Positions 39,043-49,556 of a stretch of 64,000 nucleotides of DNA are shown piece by piece (position 1 is the stretch's first letter; each line of letters starts with the position of its first letter). The position numbers were made by a program, and so were the translations under genes. Origin of the DNA: Micromonospora aurantiaca ATCC 27029 (lineage in GTDB: Bacteria; Actinomycetota; Actinomycetes; Mycobacteriales; Micromonosporaceae); NCBI RefSeq assembly GCF_000145235.1, contig NC_014391.1, positions 1,612,001 to 1,676,000 on the forward strand, read 5' to 3'. Under the pieces are notes generated by a model, which had not been told where the DNA came from, ran no database searches, and worked only from the letters and a program-made list of their open reading frames with translations.

Positions 39043-39693
39043 GTGACCACCTCCACCGCCCTCCTGCTCGCCGACCTCACCGGCGTGGCGGTCTTCGCCG
39101 CCTCCGGCGCCTCCGCGGCGGTGGCGAAACGGCTCGACCTGTTCGGGGTGGTCTTCGTCGGCGTGGTCGCCGCGCTCGGCGGCGGTATCTTCCGCGACCT
39201 GGCCATCGACGAGGTGCCCCCGCTGGCGTTCGCCGACTGGCGCTACGCCGCCACCGCCGCAGTCGTCGCCGCGGCCGTGTTCTGGCTGCACCCCCAGCTC
39301 GCCCGGCTGCGCACCACAGTGCTGGTGCTGGACGCGGCGGGTCTCGGCCTGTTCACAGTGACCGGCACGCTCAAGGCCCTCGACGCCGCCGTGCCGGCGG
39401 TCGGCGCCTGCATGATCGGCATGCTCACCGCAATCGGCGGCGGGCTCGGCCGGGACCTGCTCACCGGCGAGATCCCGGTGGTGCTGCGCCGGGAGATCTA
39501 CGCGCTCGCGGCGCTCGCCGGCTCGATCGCGGTGGCGCTGCTGTCGGCGTGCGGACAGGCCACCGCCGTACCGCTCACCGGCGCCGCGCTGCTGGTGTTC
39601 GGGCTGCGCCTGATCGCGCTGCGCCGCCGCTGGTCCGCCCCGGTGGCGACGCTGCGGCCGCCGCGCACCGGCACCCGGGGACCACTGCCCTGA
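39043..39693 (+). CDS. Trimeric intracellular cation (TRIC) channel family protein
   Basis: 216 residues from GTG 39043. Two UPF0126/TRIC repeats are visible, each with a glycine-rich kink: GVVAALGGGIFRDL (about 41-54) and GMLTAIGGGLGRDLLTGEIP (about 126-145). Seven hydrophobic helices are expected in the inner membrane. Prokaryotic TRIC proteins conduct monovalent cations, mainly K+. Confidence 0.93.
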   Translation: MTTSTALLLADLTGVAVFAASGASAAVAKRLDLFGVVFVGVVAALGGGIFRDLAIDEVPPLAFADWRYAATAAVVAAAVFWLHPQLARLRTTVLVLDAAGLGLFTVTGTLKALDAAVPAVGACMIGMLTAIGGGLGRDLLTGEIPVVLRREIYALAALAGSIAVALLSACGQATAVPLTGAALLVFGLRLIALRRRWSAPVATLRPPRTGTRGPLP

Positions 39694-39871
39694 CCCGATC
39701 CGCGCCGGGGTGGGCGGATGTGACAGGCGTGGCGTCGAGTGGGGCGTACGGTCCGCGCTGGTTATGCTGAACCGGCCTTCGCGGCACGGATGCGCGAGGG
39801 CGTTTTCATGGGCGGCGGCTCCCGTGGCCCCGGTCGGGCCCGCCGCCGTCCGCGGCGGAGAGGAGCTACGC

Positions 39872-41605
39872 GTGCCACCGCGGATGCCGGCGCTCGACAC
39901 GTTCCCGCCCCTGCGCGCCTGGCAACGCAAGGCGCTGGTGGAGTACCTGCGCCGCCGGACCGAGGACTTCACAGCGGTCGCCACGCCGGGCGCCGGTAAG
40001 ACCACGTTCGCGCTGCGGATCGCCGCCGAGCTGCTCGCCGACGGCACCGTCGAGGCGGTCACCGTGGTCGCGCCGACCGAGCACCTGAAGACCCAGTGGG
40101 CGCAGGCCGCCGCACGGGTCGGCATCCAGCTCGACGCCGCGTTCCGCAACGCCGACCTGCACTCCGCCGCCGACTTCCACGGCGCCGTGGTCACCTACGC
40201 CCAGGTGGGTATGGCGCCGCAGGTGCACCGGCGGCGCACCATGACCCGGCGCACGCTCGTCATCCTCGACGAGATCCACCACGCCGGCGACTCGCGTACT
40301 TGGGGTGACGGCGTGAAGGCGGCGTTCGAGCCCGCGGTACGCCGGCTGATGCTCACCGGTACGCCGTTCCGCTCCGACGACAACCCGATCCCGTTCGTCA
40401 GCTACGAGCGCGGCGGCGACGGGCTGCTGCGCTCCCGCGCCGACTCGGTCTACGGCTACTCCGACGCGCTGCGCGAGGGCGTGGTCCGGCCGGTGCTGTT
40501 CCTGGCGTACTCGGGGGAGACCCGGTGGCGCACCAACGCCGGCGAGGAGCTGGCCGCCCGCCTCGGCGAGCCGATGACGCAGGACCTGATCGCCCAGGCG
40601 TGGCGTACCGCGCTGGACCCGGCCGGCGACTGGATGCCGCAGGTGCTGCGCGCCGCCGATGCCCGCCTGACCGTGCTGCGCGCCAACGGCATGCCCGACG
40701 CGGGCGGCCTGGTCATCGCCAGCGACCAGCAGGTGGCCCGCTCGTACGCGAAGCTGCTGGAGCAGGTGACCGGTGAGAAGGCCGCAGTGGTGCTCTCCGA
40801 CGACCAGGGCGCGTCCGCGCGGATCGCGACGTTCGCCGCCTCCCAGCAGCGGTGGCTGGTCGCGGTGCGGATGGTGTCCGAGGGCGTCGACATCCCCCGC
40901 CTGGCCGTCGGCGTGTACGCGACGAGTGCCAGCACCCCGCTGTACTTCGCGCAGGCGATCGGCCGGTTCGTCCGGGCCCGCCGCTCCGGCGAGACCGCGT
41001 CGGTGTTCCTGCCCAGCGTGCCGCACCTGCTCGGGCTCGCCAGCGAGATGGAGGCCGAGCGGGACCACGTGCTCGGCAAGCCGAAGGACCGCGAGGGCTT
41101 CGACGACGACCTGCTGGAGCGCGCCCAGCGCGACGACGGCGCCAGCGGGGAGCTGGAGAAGCGCTTCGCGGCGCTCTCCGCGACCGCCGAGCTGGACCAG
41201 GTGATCTTCGACGGTGCCTCGTTCGGCACCGCCGCCCAGGCCGGCACGCCCGAGGAGGAGGAATACCTCGGTCTGCCCGGTCTGCTCACCGCCGACCAGG
41301 TCTCGCTGCTGCTGACCAAGCGGCAGGCCGAGCAGCTCGCCGCGCAGAAGCGCCGGGCCGCCCAGCGGACCGCTGAGCCGGCCGCTGCGGCCCCGGCGGC
41401 GGCGCCCCCACCGATGAGTGCCGCCCAGCGCCGGGTGGCGCTACGGCGGCAGCTGAACGCTCTGGTGGCCGCCCGGCACCACCACACCGGCCAGCCGCAC
41501 GGCAAGATCCATGCCGAGCTGCGCCGGATCTGCGGCGGCCCGCCCAGCGCGCAGGCGACGATCGAGCAGCTCGAGGAGCGCATCGCCACCGTGCAGACCC
41601 TGTAA
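39872..41605 (+). CDS. Superfamily II DEAD/DEAH-box helicase
   Basis: 577 residues from GTG 39872 with GGAGAGGAG upstream. RecA domain 1 has a Q-like motif LRAWQRKAL, Walker A TPGAGKT (38-44), VVAPTEHLKTQW, Walker B DEIH (133-136) and LTGTPFR. Domain 2 has VSEGVDIPRLAVGVYATSAST and QAIGRFVRARR. The C-terminal 150 residues are charged and partly disordered. It fits the XPB/Rad25-like (COG1061) group acting on DNA or RNA; target unknown. Upstream in-frame starts to 39710 lack ribosome-binding sites. The TAA stop is formed by a family A repeat. Confidence 0.92.
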   Translation: MPPRMPALDTFPPLRAWQRKALVEYLRRRTEDFTAVATPGAGKTTFALRIAAELLADGTVEAVTVVAPTEHLKTQWAQAAARVGIQLDAAFRNADLHSAADFHGAVVTYAQVGMAPQVHRRRTMTRRTLVILDEIHHAGDSRTWGDGVKAAFEPAVRRLMLTGTPFRSDDNPIPFVSYERGGDGLLRSRADSVYGYSDALREGVVRPVLFLAYSGETRWRTNAGEELAARLGEPMTQDLIAQAWRTALDPAGDWMPQVLRAADARLTVLRANGMPDAGGLVIASDQQVARSYAKLLEQVTGEKAAVVLSDDQGASARIATFAASQQRWLVAVRMVSEGVDIPRLAVGVYATSASTPLYFAQAIGRFVRARRSGETASVFLPSVPHLLGLASEMEAERDHVLGKPKDREGFDDDLLERAQRDDGASGELEKRFAALSATAELDQVIFDGASFGTAAQAGTPEEEEYLGLPGLLTADQVSLLLTKRQAEQLAAQKRRAAQRTAEPAAAAPAAAPPPMSAAQRRVALRRQLNALVAARHHHTGQPHGKIHAELRRICGGPPSAQATIEQLEERIATVQTL

Positions 41606-41658
41606 GGAAGGGCCCCCTGTTAACGCCTCCGGTAGAGCAGGGGCCCCTTCTTAACACC
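41601..41658. repeat. Family A repeat, copy 2 (58 nt)
   Basis: Same orientation and ends as 27040-27097: TGTAAGGAAGGGCCCC at the left, CGCCTCCGGTAGAG in the middle, TTAACACC at the right. The TAA at 41603-41605 is the helicase stop codon. Confidence 0.9.
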
Positions 41659-41688
41659 GTCGCGCACCGTTGGCACCCGGCACGAAAA

Positions 41689-41727
41689 ACCGGCCGGAGG
41701 CTCCCCTTGCGGGTGCCTCCGGCCGGT
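41689..41727 (-). terminator. Intrinsic terminator of the DUF7455 gene
   Basis: 13-bp perfect stem ACCGGCCGGAGGC (41689-41701) with 41715-41727. On the minus strand it is followed by a run of five T, making it the most classical intrinsic terminator in the window. It lies 31 nt after the stop of the minus-strand gene. Confidence 0.85.
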
Positions 41728-41757
41728 CATGTCGGGTTGTGGACTTCTTGTCGGACC

Positions 41758-41991
41758 TCAGTTCGCCATCAGATCGGCGCCTCGCCAGCTGAACTCCGGG
41801 TCCGACGCGTACCGCACGGTGATCTTCACGAGATCCTCCGCGTACTTGTTCGCGTGGTGCCCACAGAACACCAGCTCACTCCCACCCGCCAGAGTGATGC
41901 GGAGCTTGCCGGCAGCATTGCAGCGGTCGCACCGTTCATCGGCGGCCGGGGGGCTCACCGTCTCGGGCGGCGGCGTGAGGGTCGGGGTCAT
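41758..41991 (-). CDS. DUF7455 zinc-binding-like protein
   Basis: 77 residues from ATG 41991, with GAGGAGGAAGG upstream. A Pro/Thr-rich start is followed by ERCDRCNAAGKLRITLAGGSELVFCGHHANKY, where CxxC...CxxH could bind zinc. This small protein is routinely encoded next to the principal sigma factor gene in actinobacteria. Function unknown. The gap 41992-42235 upstream holds its promoter and no other gene. Confidence 0.9.
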   Translation of the reverse strand: MTPTLTPPPETVSPPAADERCDRCNAAGKLRITLAGGSELVFCGHHANKYAEDLVKITVRYASDPEFSWRGADLMAN

Positions 41992-42235
41992 CGCCTTCCT
42001 CCTCTGGTCGTCACCGATGAACACTCTCTTCGGTTGCTCACCTATCGTGCAACACCCATCTCGGGCCCTGCCTTCCCTGTGTGCCCGCGGGGGACCGAGG
42101 TCACACCTGGCGTGGAGGACAGTGTGCCGTGCACCAAGGGTGCCACGTCAACGATCACAAACAGGCAACCGAACGATCACCAAAGAGTGTTCTACGGCTG
42201 GTGATCAAACCGGCACGATTTGTTGACGTACGCGG

Positions 42236-43837
<1,602 letters not shown>

Positions 43838-44123
43838 GAAGACCTTCCGGAGGCGAAAGAGCGAGCACGGCCGGGTCGTCCGGCGCAGCATGGGACGGCC
43901 GCGCCGGGCGAGTCGTTGAGGACCCCCGTGTCCCGGGCCGTCCGGTCGCTGGCGGTCCGTGGCGCGTGGGCAGGGTGAATTGTAACGCCGTCTGCCGCGA
44001 TCATCCCGCGCCGCACGGCGGACCTGCGGTCCGGGACCGCAGATTCGGCGCAGATGTGGACTTTGTAAGGATGATACCCGCGCACGAGACGGCCGGTCCC
44101 GATCGTGCCGGAAGGGGAGAGAC

Positions 44124-44945
44124 ATGATCATCTCGACGCCCACGGCGCGGGAGTTGCTCACGATCGCTGTCGATGTGGCCCGGGAGGCCGCCACCACCGC
44201 GTACCGGATGCGGGTCGAGGGCGTCTCGGTGGCCGCGACCAAGAGCACGGTGACCGACGTGGTCACCGCCGCCGACCGGGCGGTGGAGCGGCAGGTGGTC
44301 GCCGCGCTGCGGCAGCGCCGGCCCGGCGACGCCGTGCTGGGCGAGGAGTACGGCGCGGGCGAGACCGGCCCGGCCGGCCCCGACGGCGTGCGCTGGATCC
44401 TCGACCCGATCGACGGAACCGTGAACTACCTGTACGGGCTGCCGTACTGCGCCGTCTCGCTGGCCGCCGAGGTGGCCGGTGAGGTGGTCGCCGGTGTGGT
44501 CCGCAACATCGTCACCGGCGAGGAGTGGACCGCGACGCTCGGCGGCGGCGCCTGGCGCGACGGGCAGCGGCTGCACGGCTCCGCCGCCACCGACCTCGGG
44601 CAGGCGCTCGTCGCCACCGGGTTCGGCTACGACGCCGACCGCCGGGCCCACCAGGCGCGGGTGGTGACCGAGCTGATCCCGCACATCCGGGACATCCGCC
44701 GGATGGGCGCCGCCGCGCTCGACCTCTGCCTGGCCGCCGAGGGGCGGGTGGACGCGTACTACGAGAAGGGTCTGGCCGACTGGGACCTGGCCGCGGGCGG
44801 GCTGGTCGCCCGGGAGGCCGGGCTGCTGGTGACCGGCCTGTCCGGCCTCCCGGCCGGCCCGGACCTGGTGCTCGCCGCGCCGCCGGCGCTGCACGGGCCG
44901 CTGCACGACCGGCTGGCCGACCTGGACGCCTCGGGCGGGCCGTGA
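44124..44945 (+). CDS. suhB: Inositol monophosphatase family protein
   Basis: 273 residues from ATG 44124 with GGAAGGGGAGAG upstream. Metal-site motifs are GEEYG (about 73), [12 protein letters not shown] (91-102) and [16 protein letters not shown]. It hydrolyses myo-inositol 1-phosphate, NADP(H) or related phosphates; substrate is not certain. Position next to sigA equals that of suhB in M. tuberculosis. Divergent from sigA. Confidence 0.93.
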   Translation: MIISTPTARELLTIAVDVAREAATTAYRMRVEGVSVAATKSTVTDVVTAADRAVERQVVAALRQRRPGDAVLGEEYGAGETGPAGPDGVRWILDPIDGTVNYLYGLPYCAVSLAAEVAGEVVAGVVRNIVTGEEWTATLGGGAWRDGQRLHGSAATDLGQALVATGFGYDADRRAHQARVVTELIPHIRDIRRMGAAALDLCLAAEGRVDAYYEKGLADWDLAAGGLVAREAGLLVTGLSGLPAGPDLVLAAPPALHGPLHDRLADLDASGGP

Positions 44946-44961
44946 CGGCGCCGGACACGCG

Positions 44962-44994
44962 ACAGGGCGGCCTCCCCGGGGGAGACCGCCCTGT
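44962..44994. terminator. Bidirectional hairpin between suhB and the LytR_C gene
   Basis: Stem ACAGGGCGG (44962-44970) pairs with CCGCCCTGT (44986-44994), with partial pairing inside (CTCCCC/GGGGGAG). It lies between convergent genes. Confidence 0.7.
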
Positions 44995-45014
44995 GTCGTC
45001 GGTGCGCCCGTCGC

Positions 45015-45545
45015 CTACTTCTCGATCGGCATCGGGCAGGTGCCGGTCGGCGCCTGCGGTGCGCCCAGGTCGCCGAGCGACTGGTTGACCTCGGTGGTGG
45101 TGGCGAGCTGTTGGAACTGGTTGCCCAGCACCACGTCGACGACGTCGTCCTTGCGCTTGGGGTCGAACTTCTGGTTGGCCTCGTTGAGGAAGTACGCGCG
45201 CAGCAGGTGCGCCGAGCCCACGGCCTTGGGCCCGAACCGCAGCTCGGCCACGCCGTCGAACGCCTTGGTCTCGTTGCCGACCTTCTTGACCTGGAACTTG
45301 CGGTTGCGGAAGTCGTCCGCGACGCTGCCGGCCCGGCCGGCCTCGTCGGTGGCGTTGTAGACGTTGATCTTGACGTCCTTCTGTTCCCGCAGGCGCAGGT
45401 CGACCAGCGGCCAGCCATCGGGGCAGGCGGCCGCCGTACCGGCTGTGCCCTGACTGTCCTTCAGCACGGCGACGACCACGAAGACCAGGGCGACGACCGC
45501 CAGCAGTCCGACGACAACGAGTGCCCGCACTCGCGCAAAACTCAT
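45015..45545 (-). CDS. LytR C-terminal domain protein (Cei-like), membrane-anchored
   Basis: 176 residues from ATG 45545. One N-terminal transmembrane segment (about 8-29) is followed by an extracellular LytR_C domain (KINVYNATDEAGRAGSVADDF, FGPKAVGSAHLLRAYF, DVVDVVLGNQF). It matches Cei (cell-envelope integrity, Rv2700) at the same place in mycobacteria, which is linked to cell-wall integrity. It lacks the LCP catalytic domain of full LytR proteins. Confidence 0.9.
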   Translation of the reverse strand: MSFARVRALVVVGLLAVVALVFVVVAVLKDSQGTAGTAAACPDGWPLVDLRLREQKDVKINVYNATDEAGRAGSVADDFRNRKFQVKKVGNETKAFDGVAELRFGPKAVGSAHLLRAYFLNEANQKFDPKRKDDVVDVVLGNQFQQLATTTEVNQSLGDLGAPQAPTGTCPMPIEK

Positions 45546-45969
45546 CCTGGGCGCTCCCCGGACAGTGATTGGGTGGTGGCGGGCGACGCGGTCGGGCCGC
45601 GACCTGTCGGCCGTCCAGTACGCCGCTGAGGTTAACGCTTGTCCGGCTCAGGCGTGGAAACAGTCCGACATACCGGCGCGCCACGCGGTGAACCGGTAGG
45701 ACTACCCCTATCTTCGTGTCGCCTGAGTCACATTGGGAACAACTTCGGGCGCAGAGGCGTACATCTCTCCCGCGAGGGCGGTATACATGCCTCGCCCACA
45801 GGGGGGGTAAGGTTCCGCGCTCACCGGGGGCATTTCGCACCGGCGAGCCCGGCCCACCGCTCTTCGGGTCGGGTGCCCGACAGAGATGGTGGCCGGTCAG
45901 GGGAACCGAAACGGCGTCGTCCGGCGTTACAACCGGCAGCGACAATATCGATATTGGAGAGTGAAACCG
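45546..45969. other. 424-nt divergent intergenic region
   Basis: Holds the promoters of the LytR_C gene and of DUF4193. A GGGAAC at 45735-45740 resembles an ECF-type -35 but no matching -10 is convincing. The only clear structure is the palindrome at 45943-45956. No gene seen. Confidence 0.5.
45943..45956. promoter_or_regulatory. Perfect 14-bp palindrome before DUF4193
   Basis: CAATATCGATATTG, a perfect AT-rich palindrome 13 nt upstream of ATG 45970 and abutting the GGAGAG ribosome-binding site. It could be an operator or a -10/translation control site; the cognate factor is unknown. Confidence 0.5.
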
Positions 45970-46266
45970 ATGGCCACCGACTACGACGCCCCGCGTCGCG
46001 ACGAGGTCGACCTCGGCGAGGACAGCCTGGAAGAGCTCAAGGCCCGGCGGGTCGACTCACAGTCGGGTGCCGTGGACGTCGACGAGGCCGAGGTGGCCGA
46101 GAGCTTCGAGCTGCCCGGCGCCGATCTGGCCGACGAGGAGCTCACGGTCAAGGTCCTCCCGATGCAGCAGGACGAGTTCCGGTGCGCCCGCTGCTTCCTG
46201 GTCCACCACCGCAGCCAGCTGGCGGTCGAGCGCAACGGCGACCTGATCTGCCGCGAGTGCGTCTGA
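45970..46266 (+). CDS. DUF4193 protein
   Basis: 98 residues from ATG 45970 with GGAGAG 8-13 nt upstream. The acidic N-terminus (DEVDLGEDSLEELKARR) and C-terminal zinc-ribbon FRCARCFLVHHRSQLA...LICREC are complete. Universal in actinobacteria beside dut/suhB/sigA; function unknown, possibly a transcription-associated zinc protein by look only. Confidence 0.94.
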   Translation: MATDYDAPRRDEVDLGEDSLEELKARRVDSQSGAVDVDEAEVAESFELPGADLADEELTVKVLPMQQDEFRCARCFLVHHRSQLAVERNGDLICRECV

Positions 46267-46401
46267 TCCCGGCCGGGGACACCAGCGGCGGCCTCCTCGA
46301 CGGGGCCGCCGCTGTTCGAGCCGCCGCCGTGCGCGCTCGGCCGGGAGCTGCTTGACTCGTACGGGCGGCTGCCACGCCGCGCGGAGCAGGAGGGCGGACG
46401 G

Positions 46402-47211
46402 GTGAGCGAGCGCAGCGAAGAAGGCGGCCCGGACAAGCCCGGCCCGGACGTACCGGGCCCGGACAGCCCGGACACCGCGGAGCTGGGCGCCACCGTCGCC
46501 GCCCTGACCGCCGACGACATCGCGCCCGCCCGCCGGCGGCAACTGCTGACCCGGCTGGTCGGGCAGGCCCGCGCCCGCGGGATCACCGACCTGTTCAAGC
46601 CCCGCGCGGCGGTGCGCTGGATGACCGACACGGTCGCCGAGGTCGCCCCGCACGTGCCGATCCGCGACCTCGCCACGCTGCGGCGGCACTTTCCCGGCCT
46701 GGACGACGAGGCGCTCGCCGACCGGCTGGTCCGCAACGCTTCCCGCGCCACCGCCGGAGTCGGTGCCGCGGGCGGCGGGGTCGCCGCCGTCGAATGGGCG
46801 GTCACGCCCACCCTGCTCTCCGCTCCCGTCCTGCTGGCCGCCGAGACGGTGGCCGTGGTGGCGATCGAGCTGAAACTGATCGGGGAACTGCACGAGGTCC
46901 ACCGGGTGCCGCTGCCGCCCGGCGGCACCGGCCGTGCCGTGGCGCTCGTGCAGTCCTGGGCCACCCAGCGAGGGGTCAACCCGATGATGCCGGGCGTCGG
47001 GGTGAGCGCGGTGCTCGGCACCGCCGCCCGCCGGGAACTGCGGGACAGCCTGATGCGCCGCTTCGGGCGCAACCTCACCACGCTCGGGCCGTTCCTGACC
47101 GGCGCCGCCGTGGCCGGCTACCTCAACCGCCGGGCCACCCGCGCGCTCGGCGAGCAACTGCGCAAGGACCTGCGGCGTACCGCGCGTGCCCTGCCGGAGG
47201 CGCCGTCCTGA
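46402..47211 (+). CDS. Conserved hypothetical protein with hydrophobic core
   Basis: 269 residues from GTG 46402. The disordered acidic start is rich in GPD repeats. A helical region and a Gly/Ala/Val-rich hydrophobic segment (about 112-160: GVGAAGGGVAAVEWAVTPTL, LLAAETVAVVAIELKLIGELHEVH) could be membrane-associated. The C-terminus is basic. No domain recognised. It sits between DUF4193 and DUF3093, where it interrupts the conserved block. Confidence 0.75.
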   Translation: MSERSEEGGPDKPGPDVPGPDSPDTAELGATVAALTADDIAPARRRQLLTRLVGQARARGITDLFKPRAAVRWMTDTVAEVAPHVPIRDLATLRRHFPGLDDEALADRLVRNASRATAGVGAAGGGVAAVEWAVTPTLLSAPVLLAAETVAVVAIELKLIGELHEVHRVPLPPGGTGRAVALVQSWATQRGVNPMMPGVGVSAVLGTAARRELRDSLMRRFGRNLTTLGPFLTGAAVAGYLNRRATRALGEQLRKDLRRTARALPEAPS

Positions 47212-47219
47212 CCGGTCCC

Positions 47220-47283
47220 GGGCCGAGCCGGGCCGTGGCGGGCCGAGCCGGGTCGCGGTGGGCCGCGGCGGGCCGCGGTGGAC
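47220..47283. repeat. GC-rich degenerate tandem repeat
   Basis: About three 20-nt units of GGCCGAGCCGGGYCGYGGYG type lie between two convergent genes. Probably transcription-end filler; weak evidence for function. Confidence 0.5.
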
Positions 47284-47285
47284 GG

Positions 47286-47777
47286 TCAGGCCGCGTCGCG
47301 GGCGGCCAGCAGGGCGGTCGCCAGCTGGACCGGGTGCCGCGTGCTGACCACCCAGAACGGCGTCGGGTCGGCCGGGTCGTCCAGCACCACCTGCACCGCG
47401 CCACCGATCCACGGCCGCTGCACCACGAAGGCGAGCGGGTCGGAGCCGACGCCGAGCACCTCGCGCCGGCCGGCCGCGTCCAGCGGCACCACGTCCGCGA
47501 CGTACCGCACCGGCAGGTGGGCGTCGTCGACCCGCAGCTCGCCGTCACGCACCTCGACCCGGATCCGGCCCAGCCACCACAGTGCGGCCACCGCAGCGGG
47601 GATCAGCAGCACGAACGGCAGCCAGGCGCGCACCCCGGTCGCGCCCATCCAGAGCTCGACCGCGAGCAGACCGGCCGCGGCCAGCCCGGCCGGCCAGGCC
47701 CACCAGGGCAGCCCGAGACGCTCCGCGTACGGCGCGGCGGTGGCCGTCGGGGCGGCCGGAGATGACGACTGACGCAC
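47286..47777 (-). CDS. DUF3093 membrane protein
   Basis: 163 residues from GTG 47777. Family pattern: [20 protein letters not shown] start, two transmembrane helices (about 25-70), [28 protein letters not shown] and [29 protein letters not shown] (read in parts). Opposite strand to dut, as in mycobacteria. Function unknown. Confidence 0.9.
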   Translation of the reverse strand: MRQSSSPAAPTATAAPYAERLGLPWWAWPAGLAAAGLLAVELWMGATGVRAWLPFVLLIPAAVAALWWLGRIRVEVRDGELRVDDAHLPVRYVADVVPLDAAGRREVLGVGSDPLAFVVQRPWIGGAVQVVLDDPADPTPFWVVSTRHPVQLATALLAARDAA

Positions 47778-47856
47778 ACAGACGAGGGTACGGCGCGCGA
47801 GCGGCCCGGCAACCGGCAGGATGGCAGGGACACCCCGCAGGACCGGACGGAAGAGG

Positions 47857-48360
47857 ATGACCGTGACAGACGTCGTACCCGTGCCCGTGCGGCTGCTCGA
47901 CCCGGAGCTGCCACTGCCGGCGTACGCCCATCCCGGCGACGCCGGTGCGGACCTGGTGGCCGCCGCGGACGTCGAGCTGCCCCCCGGCGGCCGGGCCCTG
48001 GTGCCCACGGGCGTGGCGGTGGCGCTGCCGGACGGCTACGTCGGGCTGGTGCACCCCCGATCCGGACTCGCGGCCAGACTCGGCGTGACGGTGCTCAACG
48101 CGCCCGGTACGGTCGACGCCGGCTACCGGGGTGAGATCCTGGTCAACCTGATCAACCACGATCGGGACACGCCGGCCAAGATCAGCCGGGGTGACCGCAT
48201 CGCGCAGCTCGTGGTCCAGCGGGTCGCCCGGGCCGAGTTCCGGCCGGTGGCCGAGCTGCCCGAGTCCCGGCGTGGCACGGGCGGGCACGGGTCCACCGGC
48301 GGGCACGCCGGGCTGGTCCCGGCGCCGTCCGGCGGGCAGAGCGAAGAGGTGGCAGGGTGA
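47857..48360 (+). CDS. dut: Deoxyuridine 5'-triphosphate nucleotidohydrolase
   Basis: 167 residues from ATG 47857; GTG 47863 is better spaced from GGAAGAGG and is an alternative. It converts dUTP to dUMP and PPi. Trimeric dUTPase motifs 1-5 are visible: [48 protein letters not shown] and the C-terminal [12 protein letters not shown] that closes on the nucleotide. A tail of about 15 residues follows motif 5. Next gene 25 nt downstream. Confidence 0.96.
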   Translation: MTVTDVVPVPVRLLDPELPLPAYAHPGDAGADLVAAADVELPPGGRALVPTGVAVALPDGYVGLVHPRSGLAARLGVTVLNAPGTVDAGYRGEILVNLINHDRDTPAKISRGDRIAQLVVQRVARAEFRPVAELPESRRGTGGHGSTGGHAGLVPAPSGGQSEEVAG

Positions 48361-48385
48361 GTGTGAACAGCGGAGGGTGGGCGCA

Positions 48386-49006
48386 GTGATCTTCTCCCGG
48401 AAGCGGGCCGACGAGGCGCGTGACAATGGGGTCCTCGACGCCGAGGAGACCCCGTCGGCGCCGGACCGCGGCCCGTACGACGTCAGCGAGGCCCCGGAGG
48501 CGCCTCGCCTCGACCTGGGCAGCCTGCGGATCCCGGCGGTGCCGGACGTCGAGGTGCGGGTCCAGGCCGACCCGCAGGGCGTGATCCAGCAGGTCGTGCT
48601 GGTGCACGGCCAGAACGCGCTCCAGCTCGGCGTCTTCGCCGCGCCCCGCTCCGAGGGCATCTGGGACGAGGTGCGCGAGGAGATCCGCCAGTCGCTCGTC
48701 AGCGACGGCGCGACCGCCCAGGAGGTCGAGGGGGAGCACGGGCCCGAGCTGCGCGCCCGCGTGGGTACCCCGGACGGGCCGACCGACCTGCGGTTCGTCG
48801 GCATCGACGGCCCGCGCTGGATGGTGCGCGGCGTCTTCCAGGGCGCGGCCGCCACCGACCCGGCCGCCGCCGGCCCGCTCGCGGCCTGCCTGGACGGCCT
48901 GGTCGTCGACCGCGGCCAGGAGGCCAAGCCGGTGCGCGAGCCGCTGCCGCTGCGGCTGCCCCGCGAGGTCGCCGAGCAGCAGGCCGCCGACTCGCAGGAG
49001 GTCTGA
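48386..49006 (+). CDS. DUF3710 protein
   Basis: 206 residues from GTG 48386 with GGAGGG at 48372-48377. MIFSRKRADEARDNG, DRGPYDVSEAPEAPRLDLGSLRIP, QNALQLGVFAAPRSEGIWDEVREEI and PRWMVRGVFQGAAA are family marks. Universally next to dut in actinobacteria; function unknown. Confidence 0.93.
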   Translation: MIFSRKRADEARDNGVLDAEETPSAPDRGPYDVSEAPEAPRLDLGSLRIPAVPDVEVRVQADPQGVIQQVVLVHGQNALQLGVFAAPRSEGIWDEVREEIRQSLVSDGATAQEVEGEHGPELRARVGTPDGPTDLRFVGIDGPRWMVRGVFQGAAATDPAAAGPLAACLDGLVVDRGQEAKPVREPLPLRLPREVAEQQAADSQEV

Positions 49007-49175
49007 TCCACACGTGCCCGGGCCCGGCGTCGTACCGGCGCCGGGCCCGCGGCGTGTCCGGTCCCGGCCGGCGGTACGCGCCACGCCGCTCCCGCCGGGC
49101 GGCCACTGCGCGTACGCTGGCGGGACGGTTCCGCCGCCCGCGGGGCCCCGCTGTGGAGAGGGTGACGCGGAGGTC

Positions 49176-49556
49176 ATGACGACCGACGAGAGCCGGGGGT
49201 CGCTGCGGCGGCTCCTGCACCGGCTCACCGCGAGCGAGGCCGAGATCGAGGCGCAGGAGCTGCGCCGGGAGAGCGCCGAGTCCGGCGGCACGCCCGCCCA
49301 CCAGTGCAACAGGGGTCAGGTGGTGTCGGTGGCCGGGCGGCTGCGTACCGTCGTCTACACGCCCCGCACGAACCTGCCCACGCTGGAAGCCGACCTCTAC
49401 GACGGCAACGACGTGGTGACGCTGGTCTGGCTGGGCCGCCGGCACATCGCCGGGATCGAGCCGGGCCGGCACCTGACCGCGCGCGGCCGGGTGGCGGTGC
49501 GCGACGACCGCAAGGTGATCTACAACCCGTACTACGAGCTGGAGTCGCCGAAGTGA
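49176..49556 (+). CDS. OB-fold nucleic-acid-binding protein
   Basis: 126 residues from ATG 49176 with GGAGG at 49169-49173. An N-terminal helix is followed by an OB-fold strand set (QVVSVAGRLRTVVYTPRTNLPTLEADLYDGNDVVTLVWLGRRHIAGIEPGRHLTARGRV, read in parts). Single-stranded DNA/RNA binding is expected from the fold. Stop overlaps the DUF3159 start (GTGA at 49553-49556). Confidence 0.93.
   Translation: MTTDESRGSLRRLLHRLTASEAEIEAQELRRESAESGGTPAHQCNRGQVVSVAGRLRTVVYTPRTNLPTLEADLYDGNDVVTLVWLGRRHIAGIEPGRHLTARGRVAVRDDRKVIYNPYYELESPK

Noticed and set aside
42018..42192. GAACACTCT (42018-42026) and AGAGTGTTC (42184-42192) as a distant inverted repeat
   Set aside because: The arms are only 9 bp and 157 nt apart, with no support for pairing or a regulator.
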